From assembly GCA_002205965.3 (NCBI GenBank), contig NADL03000697.1, positions 248,001 through 312,000 of the forward strand: a stretch of 64,000 nucleotides of DNA, in the 5' to 3' direction. The DNA is from Kappaphycus alvarezii (lineage: Eukaryota; Rhodophyta; Florideophyceae; Gigartinales; Solieriaceae). How positions within the stretch are numbered: position 1 is the first letter of the stretch; the number at the start of each line of letters is the position of its first letter. The notes below the pieces were generated by a model that was not told where the DNA came from, did no database searches, and saw only the letters and a list, made by a program, of their open reading frames with translations. The position numbers were made by a program, and so were the translations under genes. Shown piece by piece: positions 12,421-21,695 of the stretch.

Positions 12421-13514
12421 ATCCTCTCAAAGCAAGGGCATTAGAGTTGATATTTCCGTTTTTATGACATCAGTCGGTGGGTAACTGCTCTCATGGACGT
12501 TAAAAATAGATTAAAAAAACTTACCCGAAAAATCTGCTGCATGGATCGTGAATTCCCTACGCTCGCCAACTATCGTAACAGGAAAGCCTCAATAGTGAAA
12601 TTGAAAAATACATGGATGTGATACAAATTGAGTGTAAAATTAATAAAGAGTTTATACAATCGGATAGGATCGTAGTGGAAGAAGGGAACTAAATTTTCCA
12701 AAGAACATGGAGCTGTCCAAGCCATGAGCAGTTGAGCAATCGGTGGTTGATCGCTACAGAAGTTTGTTGTTGTACTAGGCAACTACTAATCGTTACGACT
12801 TGATATCTTTCGAAGGCAGGACTACTACTTATGCGGAGACTTAGATATGCAGTAAATGTTGACAGGCGTATTTCGGCACCGTGTCCGATTTAGAATAAAT
12901 ACGTATCCACAAGAGATGGTTAGGAACGCATGAAACAGTAACTCTAATTCTACAGATATTACTAGACAACCTCGAGTATGTTTCACAAAATAAACCAAAC
13001 CTAGGCTGTTCCTTGTTCTATAAAGATTTGCAAAAGGCCATATAATAGGGAGAAAAGGAACATGAACCACTATATGATTTGAAGCTTGTCATTCTTGTGA
13101 ACTTTTTGCAAAACTTCATAGGATTCCCAACCTCTTCGCACTAAACTTGTAGTAAATGCCATTATTGTGCGAGCATGCCTTTTTTAGTTGGTTTTTGTTG
13201 TCCTTAAAACAGTAGGATAGATCGAATTTATCTGATATATAAAAACAGAAAATTGGCGAACTTAAAAAATTACAACGCTGGCTGCGTGCCTGCTGCGCTG
13301 GCTGCGCTGGAACTGAATTGTAAAATTATTCTCAACTATTTATAGAGGGATGCTGTGCAATGTACAGTAGCGGTGCTGCGCTGACATAGGTGCTGCTCTG
13401 GTGCCACAATTTTCGGGAATATATTTTAAAGTGTATACAAGAAGGTACGATAGGGTGCCCAGGAACACAAAGCATCGAGCTGAATAAGGATATTTTCAGT
13501 GGCCTATATATTGA
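12421..13514. other. Intergenic stretch with no recognised gene
   Basis: No supported gene. A short GC-rich patch at 13276-13312 repeats CTGGCTGCG/CTGCGCTGG units imperfectly, and two more CTGCGCTG/CTGCTCTG motifs follow at 13374-13402, giving a degenerate minisatellite-like patch. Short open frames here show no motifs. Confidence 0.4.
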
Positions 13515-13790
13515 ATTTGGATAGCAGACAACTTTTAGTTCAGTCCCAAATAGTTCCGAAGTTGAGAGTCAGCTTCAGACCCAAGAAGCGTTTTTCTTAC
13601 GCTGGTCACATAGCATAGGTGTTACAGTCTGCCCCTTCTGTACTCACTTGAAGTCGTATAAACTATTATCCTTACCCACTTCTTTGTGTTCGCTCAAATA
13701 TACCATGGTAGCACTATTTTCGCTTGCAACAAATTTTTCTCGGGTAATTTGTTCTGGGGGTCTCTTCTATCGACTATTTATCACTGTAAA
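13515..13790 (+). mobile_element. Acidic-ORF repeat (AOR) copy 3, 3' segment only
   Basis: Only the conserved non-coding 3' part is present. It begins with a degenerate hairpin block (AGCAGACAACTTTT), then GAAGTTGAGAGTCAGCTTCAGACCC, TTTTTCTTACGCTGGTCAC, the TATACCATGGTAGCAC block, GCTTGCAAC and finally GGTAATTTGTTCTGG. The coding part and leader are missing. It is direct evidence that the 3' segment is a stable unit of the repeat and not just flanking DNA. Confidence 0.75.
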
Positions 13791-14756
13791 TATCCTTTAA
13801 AAGTAAAGGATTGAAACATTTTTCTCGCAGTAAACCTATCTCAATTACCCTCAACAATCATCAATCAACTAGATTAAAATATACCTTCAAAAATCACCTG
13901 TGTAATAAAATATTGCTGTCCTCCGCTCCAAACCTGACGCAGCAAGAGGATTTTATCGCTGCTGTTAACACCTGAAACGACTCTTTTCGACTCCAGGGTC
14001 GACTTCTCCACAGCAACTTCTGCTCATTCAACCCTCCATTGCAAAAAAAGCTAACATAAGCAGTTCAAGAGGCAGTGCAAAGGTCCCTGCCGCTCAGAAA
14101 CATTCGCACCTGCGCTTTTCACATGCTTTCAAATAGTAAAATATAGTCTATCTTCTCACTTCTACAAATGTTAACCGAGGATAGAAACCGGACTCGACTA
14201 TTGAAGGTGCAAGGTGTTGAATAGGGTTGAATTACTACGAGTGGTGCTAAGGTTGGGAGTCCTATAAATATGCACTCAAACAATATGCTTAGAATTTTAT
14301 ACATCTACAGTGACATCGTCAAAATTCCATGGCTATGCCAAATGCATCATGTCATGCGTGAACTCGAATTATCTCACTGTCTTGTTTAATTCAAGATTTT
14401 ACTCAATTCGAAACATGTCCTCTATTCTTCGAATTTTTTATTCGGAATTATTTCTTACTCTAATCGAACATGGAAGCCGGTATTAAGTTGAAGTTCATAG
14501 GCAGTATAAGTATGCATCACTTCTCGAGTTCAAAAATAAAGGAGCAACCAACAACTTTATCAACCTTGCTTGTCAAAACACCGCGATCGCTCGCACTGAC
14601 GTGGATTCGTCCCGAACCAGCGAGTATTCGCTCTTTCTCCTTTAATTCCGATATTCTGTTACATCCACTGGAGAGTTCATTTCTTCCCCTAACGTTTTCA
14701 ACACAATATACAAGGAATTTCAGATTGATGCTTGAGTTGCCCGCTTCAAGAAAGTA

Positions 14757-14862
14757 GGGGAATGAAGGGTTAGTTTACTTCGTTGTCGGACACCTCCAGC
14801 GAGGGGAATCTAAACGGATTTTGGAGAGAAGGGAAGCAGAAAACAGAAACGGGTCTGCGCCT
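14757..14862 (-). repeat. LINE-2-like 3' tail, inverted partner of 23023-23132
   Basis: About 105 bp beginning GGGGAATGAAGGGTTAGTTTACTTCG matches the reverse complement of 23023-23132 over its whole length, including GTTTCTGTTTTCT and CTTCTCTCC blocks. The terminal GGGG-A-(A/T)-rich-GTTTACT pattern resembles the 3' end of LINE-2 copies (GGGGAAATGGGGGTTCGTTTACTG at 28440), so it is probably a LINE-2 subfamily tail on the minus strand and not a transposon inverted terminus. Confidence 0.6.
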
Positions 14863-15102
14863 TCAAGAAAGCGCTGGCTGGTCCAGGCTGTAGTTTCGAA
14901 TGATGCTAACAAAAACTGGTCAAAAACCTCTACCGCATCGCCAGCCAGCCCATCTCCCCTGAAAATACAGCGCCAAGATCAGACATAATGAAATTGACCT
15001 CTTCGGTACTTCATAAGTGAAGAACATGCCTTCTGAAACACCAAAGAACCAGTTCGATCCTCCTCGCCTTTCCGACCTGCCCCCTGTCTCACTTTGAAAG
15101 AG

Positions 15103-15370
15103 GGGAAATTTGAGTTTGTTTACTGCTAGATATGTGTGGGCTGAGTTCCCGCGCTGACTAGATTATCTGGGGGAATTTAGGGTGCTTTTGATCCATGAAA
15201 AATATGGTCAGCTGTTCCCTGAGGGATGTCGCGATGTGGGTAAAGGCTTACAATGTAAAGGATTAGCGGGAAGCCGTCAAAACGCTATAAAACTGGCTAG
15301 AGGCCAAACCACAGGCACGCCGCAGTGGACATCGCTGCTGCTGCGACATGACGCTGTGTTAAGACTTTTT
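15103..15370 (-). repeat. Diverged LINE-2 3' end
   Basis: The segment starts GGGGAAATTTGAGTTTGTTTACTGCTAG, like the LINE-2 terminus at 28440. At 15310-15350 it has CAGGCACGCCGCAGTGGACATCGCTGCTGCTGC, matching CAAGCAGGCCGCATTGGACATGGCGGCTGC of the short LINE-2 insertion at 43215-43403. In LINE-2 this block encodes the last residues of the protein on the minus strand (N-A-A-C-L-M-A-G-L). Both strands are open over parts of it but no function is implied. Confidence 0.5.
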
Positions 15371-15466
15371 TGACCTTTGCGTAGGTCTCCCTTGCCCTGT
15401 AGACTATCTTCAAAAAGAGTTTCCATGCAAACGAAAGGAATTGTTATCACCCACTAGAAAGTTAAA

Positions 15467-15530
15467 GGTTTGGGTTTGTTACTCTTGGAAAATATATTCG
15501 ATCTATCCACCTAATGCCTAACCATCCACT
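15467..15530 (-). repeat. Short LINE-2 3' tail
   Basis: Matches the family terminus GTTTGGGTGTTTTACTCTTGGAAGATATATCCGATCTATCC with several substitutions (GTTTGGGTTTGTTACTCTTGGAAAATATATTCGATCTATCC). 5'-truncated, non-coding. Confidence 0.6.
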
Positions 15531-15884
15531 GTTTCTCCAGCAAGGTGATGTATAGTCCCTGCAGAGACAAACCAGTGGCTACCTCCGTGCTCATAATAGC
15601 CCCACCCACGTGCCCAAGTGACGCCTGTCCATAGATGTCTTGCTGTTGAATATGATAACGGCTTCCGTAGAAGATAGGTGCGGCTCATCACCGAATGGTG
15701 ACGTGAGAGAGGGTTTCGATGAGCACGGAGGGTTGACCGCAGGTCTGTTGGCCTTGGGCCCTGAAACGAATTGGGAGGACATGTGAAGCAACGGAGAGAA
15801 GAGCCAGGAAAATTCCACCGAAAATACCCTGCAGGGCAGGACATCCACTGCTTGAAAAAACAGGTCCGTCCTGGTGGTAAATCT

Positions 15885-16197
15885 TTACGAGTTGACCTTC
15901 GTGACTTCGTTACCCGTTTTGCGTTTTGCGTTTAGTCTCCAAGTAATGCAGGTGCGACAGGTTTCCACCCGCCGCCCGCATCCGTAGTAGGGGATGATTT
16001 GGTTCTTTAATTTTTGAAAAGTGTGGTTCGGCTATCCCCCGGTGTATGCTAGACATGCTCAGGATAACGGGTAATGTGAGTCATGTGCCTAAATGGCTGG
16101 CTCGAAGCCTGTCAGCAGGCATGATCCATAGTTAATTTATGAATACCCTCCGCACGCTTCTGTGCAACATTGTACAACCCATAAAGATTTACCACCA
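15885..16197 (+). repeat. LINE-1 3' end on the plus strand, interrupted by about 145 bp
   Basis: Positions 15898-15990 are the reverse complement of the LINE-1 ORF2 end (GACTTCGTTACCCGTTTTGCG through CGCCCGCATCCGTAG, the normal stop). About 145 bp of unrelated sequence follows (15991-16132), and the tail then resumes with TTAATTTATGAATACCCTCCGCACGC and ends ACCACCAC at 16197. The inserted segment is flanked by CCGTAG and CCATAG, compatible with a degenerate short duplication. This is the only clear LINE-1 copy in the window on the plus strand. Confidence 0.75.
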
Positions 16198-16256
16198 CGA
16201 GTTTTACAATGAGGCAGAGAAGCGTGCGGTGGGTATTCACAAATTAACTACGAATG
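16139..16256. repeat. Tail-to-tail inverted repeat of two LINE-1 3' ends
   Basis: The plus-strand tail ending at 16197 meets a minus-strand LINE-1 copy beginning at about 16198. GAATACCCTCCGCACGCTTCTGTGC on the left pairs with GCAGAGAAGCGTGCGGTGGGTATTC on the right with few mismatches, giving a long imperfect hairpin. Independent insertion into the same site, or inverted duplication, would both explain it. Confidence 0.75.
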
Positions 16257-16668
16257 CGGGCGGCGGGCGGAAACCTGCCGTGCCTGCATCAGTTAGACTA
16301 AACGCAAAACGGGTAACGAATTCGTGGAACTCCTGTTGAGTGGAGGCACCGCGACAGGAAGCAGCGAAGGAAGCAAAGCGGCGTAAAAGACCCTTGCCGA
16401 CGTCGCCCAAGGCGCCATAGATATCAATCCCGACAGGGCAGAGGAGGATATCGTTTTGGTCGCAGTAAATTCCGTAATGACGATGTTTCTCTCGCTCTGC
16501 GAGTGTCGCGGCACCTCCTGTGGTAACCGTACTTGGCGAGATGTGGCGGCTAGCGGAGGGGTGGGCAACAGTAACGTCGACGGCAATATCGGCACTGTGA
16601 AGCCCATAGGCAGCGGGAATGTAGATGTCCATTCGTAACGCGGGGGAAGCTAGGGCGACACGCTGCAC
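16198..16668 (-). pseudogene. LINE-1 RLE domain fragment (copy A)
   Basis: A 143-codon minus-strand open frame holds the complete C-terminal RLE region of LINE-1: R-M-D-I-Y-I-P, I-A-V-D-V-T-V-A-H-P, L-A-E-R-E-K-H-R-H-Y-G, G-I-D-I-Y-G-A-L-G-D and E-F-H-E-F-V-T-R-F-A-F. The Asp of D-V-T-V and the Lys of E-K-H are the presumed catalytic pair of the PD-(D/E)xK fold. It is 5'-truncated: sequence above about 16668 (plus coordinates) no longer matches the intact copy at 38258-42673. The domain is still open but has no RT attached, so it could not retrotranspose. Confidence 0.8.
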
Positions 16669-16940
16669 GGAGGACGGGTAGCCTGTACGAAACCATGCAG
16701 AGCCGCTTTACAGGGCCGTTCGAAATGCAAACTCCTTCTTGCGCGCCATCCCCATCCCCAGGTCGTCCCACGTGCTCCGGGGGCGAGAGGTGGCAGTACT
16801 GTCAAAAAGGATATCGACGAGATCGGTGCGGCGAGATCACAGTTGTCGTGGCACATCGATCTGCAGTGAGATCGGGCTAGACGGGTGGAACTGGCTGCGC
16901 CCGCACCCGAAGACATGTCGCATGGGGCGAGCACCGAAAG
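16669..16940. other. GC-rich segment between LINE-1 and LINE-3 fragments, unassigned
   Basis: Open on both strands over most of its length, as GC-rich sequence often is. The minus-strand frame (16650-17009) has a Cys/His cluster (C-R-S-M-C-H-D-N-C) but does not align with the LINE-1 thumb or knuckle. It may be part of either neighbouring element; I cannot decide. Confidence 0.3.
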
Positions 16941-17477
16941 ATGCGAAAATTTTATGAAGCTTTCACAGCTATTCGCACCACTGCACGGAATTACAGTGTG
17001 TTTGTCCATGCTGAGAAACGCTTTAAAGATCCGGACCTGTCCGATCCCTCTCTTTCCTTAACAATTTCTCAGCAACGTCGTGCTGCTCGTGCAGCTGAAC
17101 GTATAGGCAGTGGTCATTCCCAATTGGCACAAGAAGAATTGCGTCTTGATCTCTTCATCGATGACCCCGAATTTGCAAGTCGTCCTCAGAGATTCGACGT
17201 CTCCGTTTTCAGTCCCCATTCCAGTGGCTATGAAGTCTGCTTATTGCGTTCCGCTAGTTCCCATACTGCCCTAAAGGGACGTGATAAGGCCACTCACTAC
17301 CGGTTCCTCTGCGAACAACGTGTTATTAACCTTCATCACATGGTAATGGATATATTCGGCTGCATCGGGGCGGGCTTTCAAGTTGGAGTAGAGCAAGTCT
17401 CAAAATCCATTCTCTTAAGCTCGGTACATCTCCTGCAGCCGAGGGCGAACAGCTTCTCATTCGTTTTACCAGTCTAG
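16941..17477 (+). pseudogene. LINE-3 C-terminal RLE domain (third LINE family)
   Basis: This plus-strand open frame has the RLE layout but a sequence unlike LINE-1 or LINE-2. Residues about 84-91 read R-F-D-V-S-V-F-S-P, residues about 113-120 read R-D-K-A-T-H-Y-R, and residues about 136-144 read V-M-D-I-F-G-C-I-G-A-G-F. In LINE-1 the matching blocks are V-D-V-T-V-A-H-P, R-E-K-H-R-H-Y and G-I-D-I-Y-G-A-L-G. The frame then continues about 30 residues and stops at 17475-17477. The N-terminal 80 residues contain a basic/acidic stretch (Q-Q-R-R-A-A-R-A-A-E-R) with no assignment. No RT is found upstream on this strand. Assignment to a LINE rests on the pattern alone. Confidence 0.55.
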
Positions 17478-17798
17478 ATGTCCAGTATGGTGCCGTTTGT
17501 GTGAAACGGAGACTCTTAGAGTCTTCGTATTCTGTAATCTAGATCTGTCCTCGGAAGATCTCCTCTTAAGCATGCATAAAAAATGAGGGATTAAGATGAA
17601 GCTTCGCAGTGGCTGGGTTGAGTTTGGAGACTGGTGAGTGGGGACGCTTTATTTTTCTTAAAAAGTAACCCCCATACCATGACGGCAAACTATTAGTCCC
17701 CAAGCCGACATATTTCCAGTGCACAAACGACCAATTTAAGTACAACGAGTCCCTGCAGCGGGTCAAAATGTAGGGAGCAGGATGTCAATCAACCAGCT
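17478..17798. other. Short gap without a recognised gene
   Basis: Between the LINE-3 fragment and the proline-rich frame. It may include the LINE-3 3' untranslated part; nothing else can be supported. Confidence 0.4.
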
Positions 17799-18644
17799 CT
17801 ACCCACTGGTGCGCAGACAAGAAAAGTTACCAGTGTGCACACGAGGACGATAGAACCAGTTTTCAGCAAACCAGATGCGACACAAGGGTGCAATGAACCG
17901 TTGTGCCGGGCGTGTTGTATGCCGAATCCAGGTCAAACTAGAGGTCGGGAATAGATTGATGAAACAGCGTAGACGGTGCGGCAGAGTCCGATTGCGGGAC
18001 ATCAAGGGGTCTGTGACTGGGGCCAAATCCGTGACCAGGGGGTCGTCGACAGCAGAATGGGGTGCTGTGTGAGACCAAAGGAGCTGTCCAGGATGATTAT
18101 TGGCATGATGATGATGCTGTTTTCTGAGGGAGTGTGTGCGTTGGCGGGAGGGGTTGCGCGTACGGGGAGCGGAAGAGGAGGTGGATGGACGGGGTGTCGG
18201 GTGGGATTCAAGAGTCTTGCGAATGCGGTTGGTGCGTTTTTCGATGTCGTCTAAGTCATCCTTGAGCTTTTGGAGGAGCTCAAAGTCGTGGCCGCGGTTG
18301 GCAAAGTAGGAGGAATTGGAGGGGGTATTGGTTTGTTTGGGTGGGGTGGAGGGGGAGTTTGTGTTTGCGGAGGAGGAGGAGGATGGGCGGCGAGTGCGTG
18401 GAGTGGTGGTGGATCTGCGGGAGCGGGAGCGAGGGGGGGAGTGTTGCGGTGGCGGGAGGTGTGGGGCATGGCGAGAGGGAGTGGGGGTTGTGGGAGGGGG
18501 GAGTGGGACAGGGTGGATTTGAGGGGTATGGCGGGATTGGGTATTTAAGTCAAGTGGGTGTGGGGAGGGCTGTGTTTCTGTGCTTGGAGGTTTACATTGT
18601 TGGAGGAGATGCATACTGTACCGTGAGAGGCTGTGACTTTGCAT
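17799..18644 (-). CDS. Hypothetical proline/serine-rich protein with short coiled coil
   Basis: An uninterrupted 281-codon frame, the longest outside the LINEs, starts at the first ATG after an in-frame stop about 20 bp upstream and ends at TAG. Residues about 18-95 are Pro/Thr/Ser-rich with an S-R-S-R-R cluster. Residues about 120-146 (E-L-L-Q-K-L-K-D-D-L-D-D-I-E-K-R-T) have a heptad-like charge pattern suggesting a short coiled coil. Residues 160-185 are Arg/His-rich with a run of four His. The last third is ordinary in composition. The complementary strand is also open through the low-complexity part, which weakens the case. It could be a gag-like ORF1 of the neighbouring LINE-3 element or a chance frame in GGA-rich DNA. 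No known family recognised. Confidence 0.35.
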   Translation of the reverse strand: MQSHSLSRYSMHLLQQCKPPSTETQPSPHPLDLNTQSRHTPQIHPVPLPPPTTPTPSRHAPHLPPPQHSPPRSRSRRSTTTPRTRRPSSSSSANTNSPSTPPKQTNTPSNSSYFANRGHDFELLQKLKDDLDDIEKRTNRIRKTLESHPTPRPSTSSSAPRTRNPSRQRTHSLRKQHHHHANNHPGQLLWSHTAPHSAVDDPLVTDLAPVTDPLMSRNRTLPHRLRCFINLFPTSSLTWIRHTTRPAQRFIAPLCRIWFAENWFYRPRVHTGNFSCLRTSG

Positions 18645-19839
18645 CTGCGACGATTTGCACGTGCGTCATGCGCGTATTGAATTGAGCATGTTTGGGAGAG
18701 CTTGTACTGTACTGTACACTAGTGCGCAAAAAGCGGAAATATACGCAGGTGTGGTTCGTGCGAGACTTTGAAGGGCAGCACTGCTCCAAACACTTTCTTG
18801 CCTCAAAACTCGAAAAAGATTTACATTACAGTACGGTATATGTTTGCGCCATAATAATGGCAACGGTGCCTCCTCTGCTATTTTGGTACATGTTGCTTTT
18901 ATGACAATTTTAGAAAAAAAGGTATCGTCAAGCATTGTTGCTCTCTTTCCGCCATACCCCTTTCAGCCTACACCTGCCGCTCCGCCTGCCACTTGATGAC
19001 CTCAATACTTTTTGCGCCCTTGGAATGCCAACCCATGTCTTCCTACCTTTTCCGTGCGTCCGTTCTTTCTATCCACATCGCACAGGGAGCGCAACTATTG
19101 GGTGAGTTTCTGTTTCAAAACATTGCTCAGCTTTTACATACTTGTCCAAATACTTCCGCATCATCTTTCTTCTCTACTACCTTGCAACTCACTTCCCACC
19201 CTCTCAATTGCAAATATGCTCCCCTGCTTACCCCCTTCGAACGGCCATTGGTTGATTTACCGTTTTACTAGTTACCGCCAACAAGGAGCTACCAGTGAAT
19301 AGTGCAGTTGGCATCTCTTTGTATGGATACGAGAGCCTCAAATATGTGAAAGCGACAAAGGAAACTAAACTCAAGGGGTAAGTGTAATGGATAAAATTTC
19401 CAGCACCCTCGTGTAGAGGGGTTTAGCAGCTATACATCCTAAGCACCGAGCAATACAGACAACCCACAACCGCAAGTCGTTCATACGAGAGATAGGAAAG
19501 AGAGGATGAGTGCACTACACGTTTTAACCCTTACTCTTTGACATATTGATAGGATTCCACCCTATTGATCGTTCAAATATTGACGCACCCACAACTCCCC
19601 CCCACCACCAAGCTATTTCATCTTAGTTTCAGTCAAACAGGAGCATTGCATGCTCCTTATCTAACCGCTGCTCTCGTGGTTTCCTCCGACTCGGCTTTTG
19701 TTTTCTGATCCATCCTGAACATATGAGGTTCCCAATAGCAGACTACGTCAAGAGGGGGTAAATTTGGCTGGTTGACGGCGTATGGTACTCAGATTGCAAG
19801 TTCTATGAACTTGCATTCACCATGCCACAAGATCTTCAC
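18645..19839. other. Intergenic stretch with no recognised gene
   Basis: Contains TACTGTACTGTAC just upstream of the proline-rich frame (near 18706) and a pyrimidine-rich block at 18950-19260 that leaves two overlapping plus-strand frames open. Neither frame has motifs. Nothing further supported. Confidence 0.4.
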
Positions 19840-20089
19840 TGCGAGTGACGGAGCATTTCCACCCACTCACTATGGTTGGCTGGAAAACTTTAGGATAAAT
19901 CGAATATATCTTCTAGCAGTAAAGACACCCAAAACTTCTCCCTCAGAGTATGGGAGCTCTTAGATAGTGTAGCTCCTCCCCTGTTACAATACTGTGTCGG
20001 AGTGCCATTTCGAGTCGATTGAGGTTGTCTGGAGTATTTTGGATGCAGTCCAATATTTCTTCCAAAAATAATACAACCAAACATTCCCC
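19840..20089 (+). repeat. Two LINE-2 3' tails in tandem, plus strand
   Basis: The first tail (19840-19946) contains GGCTGGAAAACTTTAGG, ATATATCTTC and ACACCCAAAACTTCTCCC. The second (19990-20089) contains TGTGTCGGAGTGCC, CGAGTCGATTGAGGTTGTCTGGA, ATATTTCTTCC and CAACCAAACATTCCCC. Both correspond to the last about 100 bp of LINE-2 (reverse complement of 43215-43320) with many substitutions. Their head-to-tail placement suggests repeated insertion or local duplication. Confidence 0.6.
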
Positions 20090-20315
20090 TTGGTTAGAGA
20101 ATTGATCCATGGATCGGCTGCAGTATGAATACGAATCATGTACTAATCGGTCTTCATCTATTACGTCCGTTTATTGTAATTGTAATCGTATGTCAATGGT
20201 TGCGTCACAATTCTTTCATGTAACTCATTGTGAGATCCTTCAACAACCTGATTTGATATTGCAGTATCTACAACCTGTTCTCTATGTATGTGCCCCTCTC
20301 TTATCGATGTTAGTA

Positions 20316-21580
20316 GGTGGTGGTAGATCTTTATTTGTCGTATAATGTCGCACAGAGGCGTGCGGAGGGTATTCATAAATTAACTACGGATGCGGGCGAC
20401 GGGTAGAAACCTGTCGCGCCTGCATTATTTGGAGGCTAAATGCAAAACGGGTAACGAAGTCGCGGAGCTCCTGTTGAGGGAGGAACCGCGATGGGAAGCA
20501 GCGAAGGAAGCAAGGCGGCGGAAGAAAGCCTTACCGTCGTCGCCCAACGCGCCATAGATATCAATCCCGACGGGGGAGCGGAGGATATCGTTTTGGTTGC
20601 AGTTAGTGCCGTAATGACGATGTTTCTCGCGCTCTGCGAGTGTCGCGGCGGCGCCTGCAGTAACCGTACTTGGCGAAATGTGGCGGCGTGCGGAGGGGTG
20701 GGCAACAGTAACGTCGACGGCGATATCGGTACTGTGAAGCCCGTATGCATCGGGTATGTAAATGTCCATTCGTAGCACGGGGGACTCCGAATGCCCAGAT
20801 GAGTCGGAACCTGGTGGAGGAGCGGATGTTCGACGAGGGCGACGATCCCAACTTCTTTGCAGTAGCGGGCAAGAACGTTGCGGAGGATGTGGTGACGACG
20901 AGTCATTCCGTCTTCGTATTTGCATGTCAACGCGTGTTGACCACTTGGATCTAAGACGGGTGCGATGTCGGCAGAGCGGCGGGAGCAGACCGGACAGCGA
21001 GTAGATCCAGGGAATAGTGCGATGCCGAGACGTAGAGCCAGAGCGACTTTCCACGCAGAAGAGGACATGTACGTACCGCGGTAGGGGTGAGGAAGCGAAG
21101 AGAAAACAGTCGATGCGGAGGATGTGCGCACGGAGAGGAGCCGTGCTCGGTCGTGGGCTGCCGCGGACGAGAACAAGCTATCGGACTTCGATAGCATGAG
21201 TTCAGTTGTGATTGCAGACTGGAGCCTTTCGCCGGGGACCGGCGATGAACAACGCTCGAAAAGAGCCGTAGCTGTAAGCGACGAAGACAGCTGCGGGTGG
21301 CGGAGGATAAGAGCGAGATGGCAGACCGAGGGATCTCTTCCAAGTGGCGGTCCTGGGAAAGGGTAAGCAGGTCGGAGATAAGTCCAAAAGAATCAATTAC
21401 AGATGCTGCGTATGCAGCCTCGGTAATGTCTGAAGTTTGCAGGAGACCTAGACCGCCCATTGAGAAGGGGAGAGAGGCTTGGAGCCAGGCTCGCTCTGGA
21501 CAGGGCAGCTGCAATTGGTGGAACGCTTCCCTCTGCTTCTGATCGAAGCTAGCGGCGAGAACCGCAGATTGAGTGGAGGA
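20316..21580 (-). mobile_element. LINE-1 copy B, 5'-truncated, recent
   Basis: This 1265-bp copy is nearly identical by eye to the 3' third of the element at 38258-42673. It starts at the same 3' terminus (GGTGGTGGTAGATCTTTATTTGT on the plus strand) and breaks off at GATTGAGTGGAGG. It is flanked by TAGTA on both sides (20311-20315 and 21581-21585), a possible 5-bp target-site duplication. Content on the minus strand: thumb/linker, CCHC knuckle and RLE domain. A one-base deletion (GAGGGAGGA for GAGGGGAGGA) shifts the last 30 codons. High similarity to copy C implies recent activity of the family. Confidence 0.85.
20425..21197 (-). pseudogene. LINE-1 ORF2 C-terminal half (knuckle and RLE), copy B
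   Basis: Two overlapping minus-strand frames together encode the second half of LINE-1 ORF2. The frame at 20436-21197 carries L-F-P-G-S-T-R-C-P-V-C and H-A-L-T-C, the CX2CX16HX3C knuckle. The other, ending at 20425, carries R-M-D-I-Y-I-P, I-A-V-D-V-T-V-A-H-P, R-E-K-H-R-H-Y and D-I-Y-G-A-L-G-D. One frameshift between knuckle and RLE separates them. Upstream, 20951-21619 contains the thumb region in another frame. All are fragments of one protein that would cut target DNA and prime reverse transcription. Confidence 0.75.
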
Positions 21581-21632
21581 TAGTAAAACTCTGAGCACGG
21601 GACTCAGCCATCTCGCCACAATCGTGTACCGT

Positions 21633-21695
21633 GGGAAGGTTTGGGTGATTTACTTTTGGAAGATATATCCCATCTATCCCATCTATCGTGTATCT
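21633..21695 (-). repeat. Short LINE-2 3' tail next to LINE-1 copy B
   Basis: Begins GGGAAGGTTTGGGTGATTTACTTTTGGAAGATATATCCCATC, the family terminus with few changes, and includes a CCCATCTAT doublet. Non-coding, 5'-truncated. Confidence 0.65.

Noticed and set aside
18270-18685. Gly-rich plus-strand proteins opposite the proline-rich frame
   Set aside because: Complement of a Pro-codon-rich tract gives Gly-rich frames automatically; no motif supports them.
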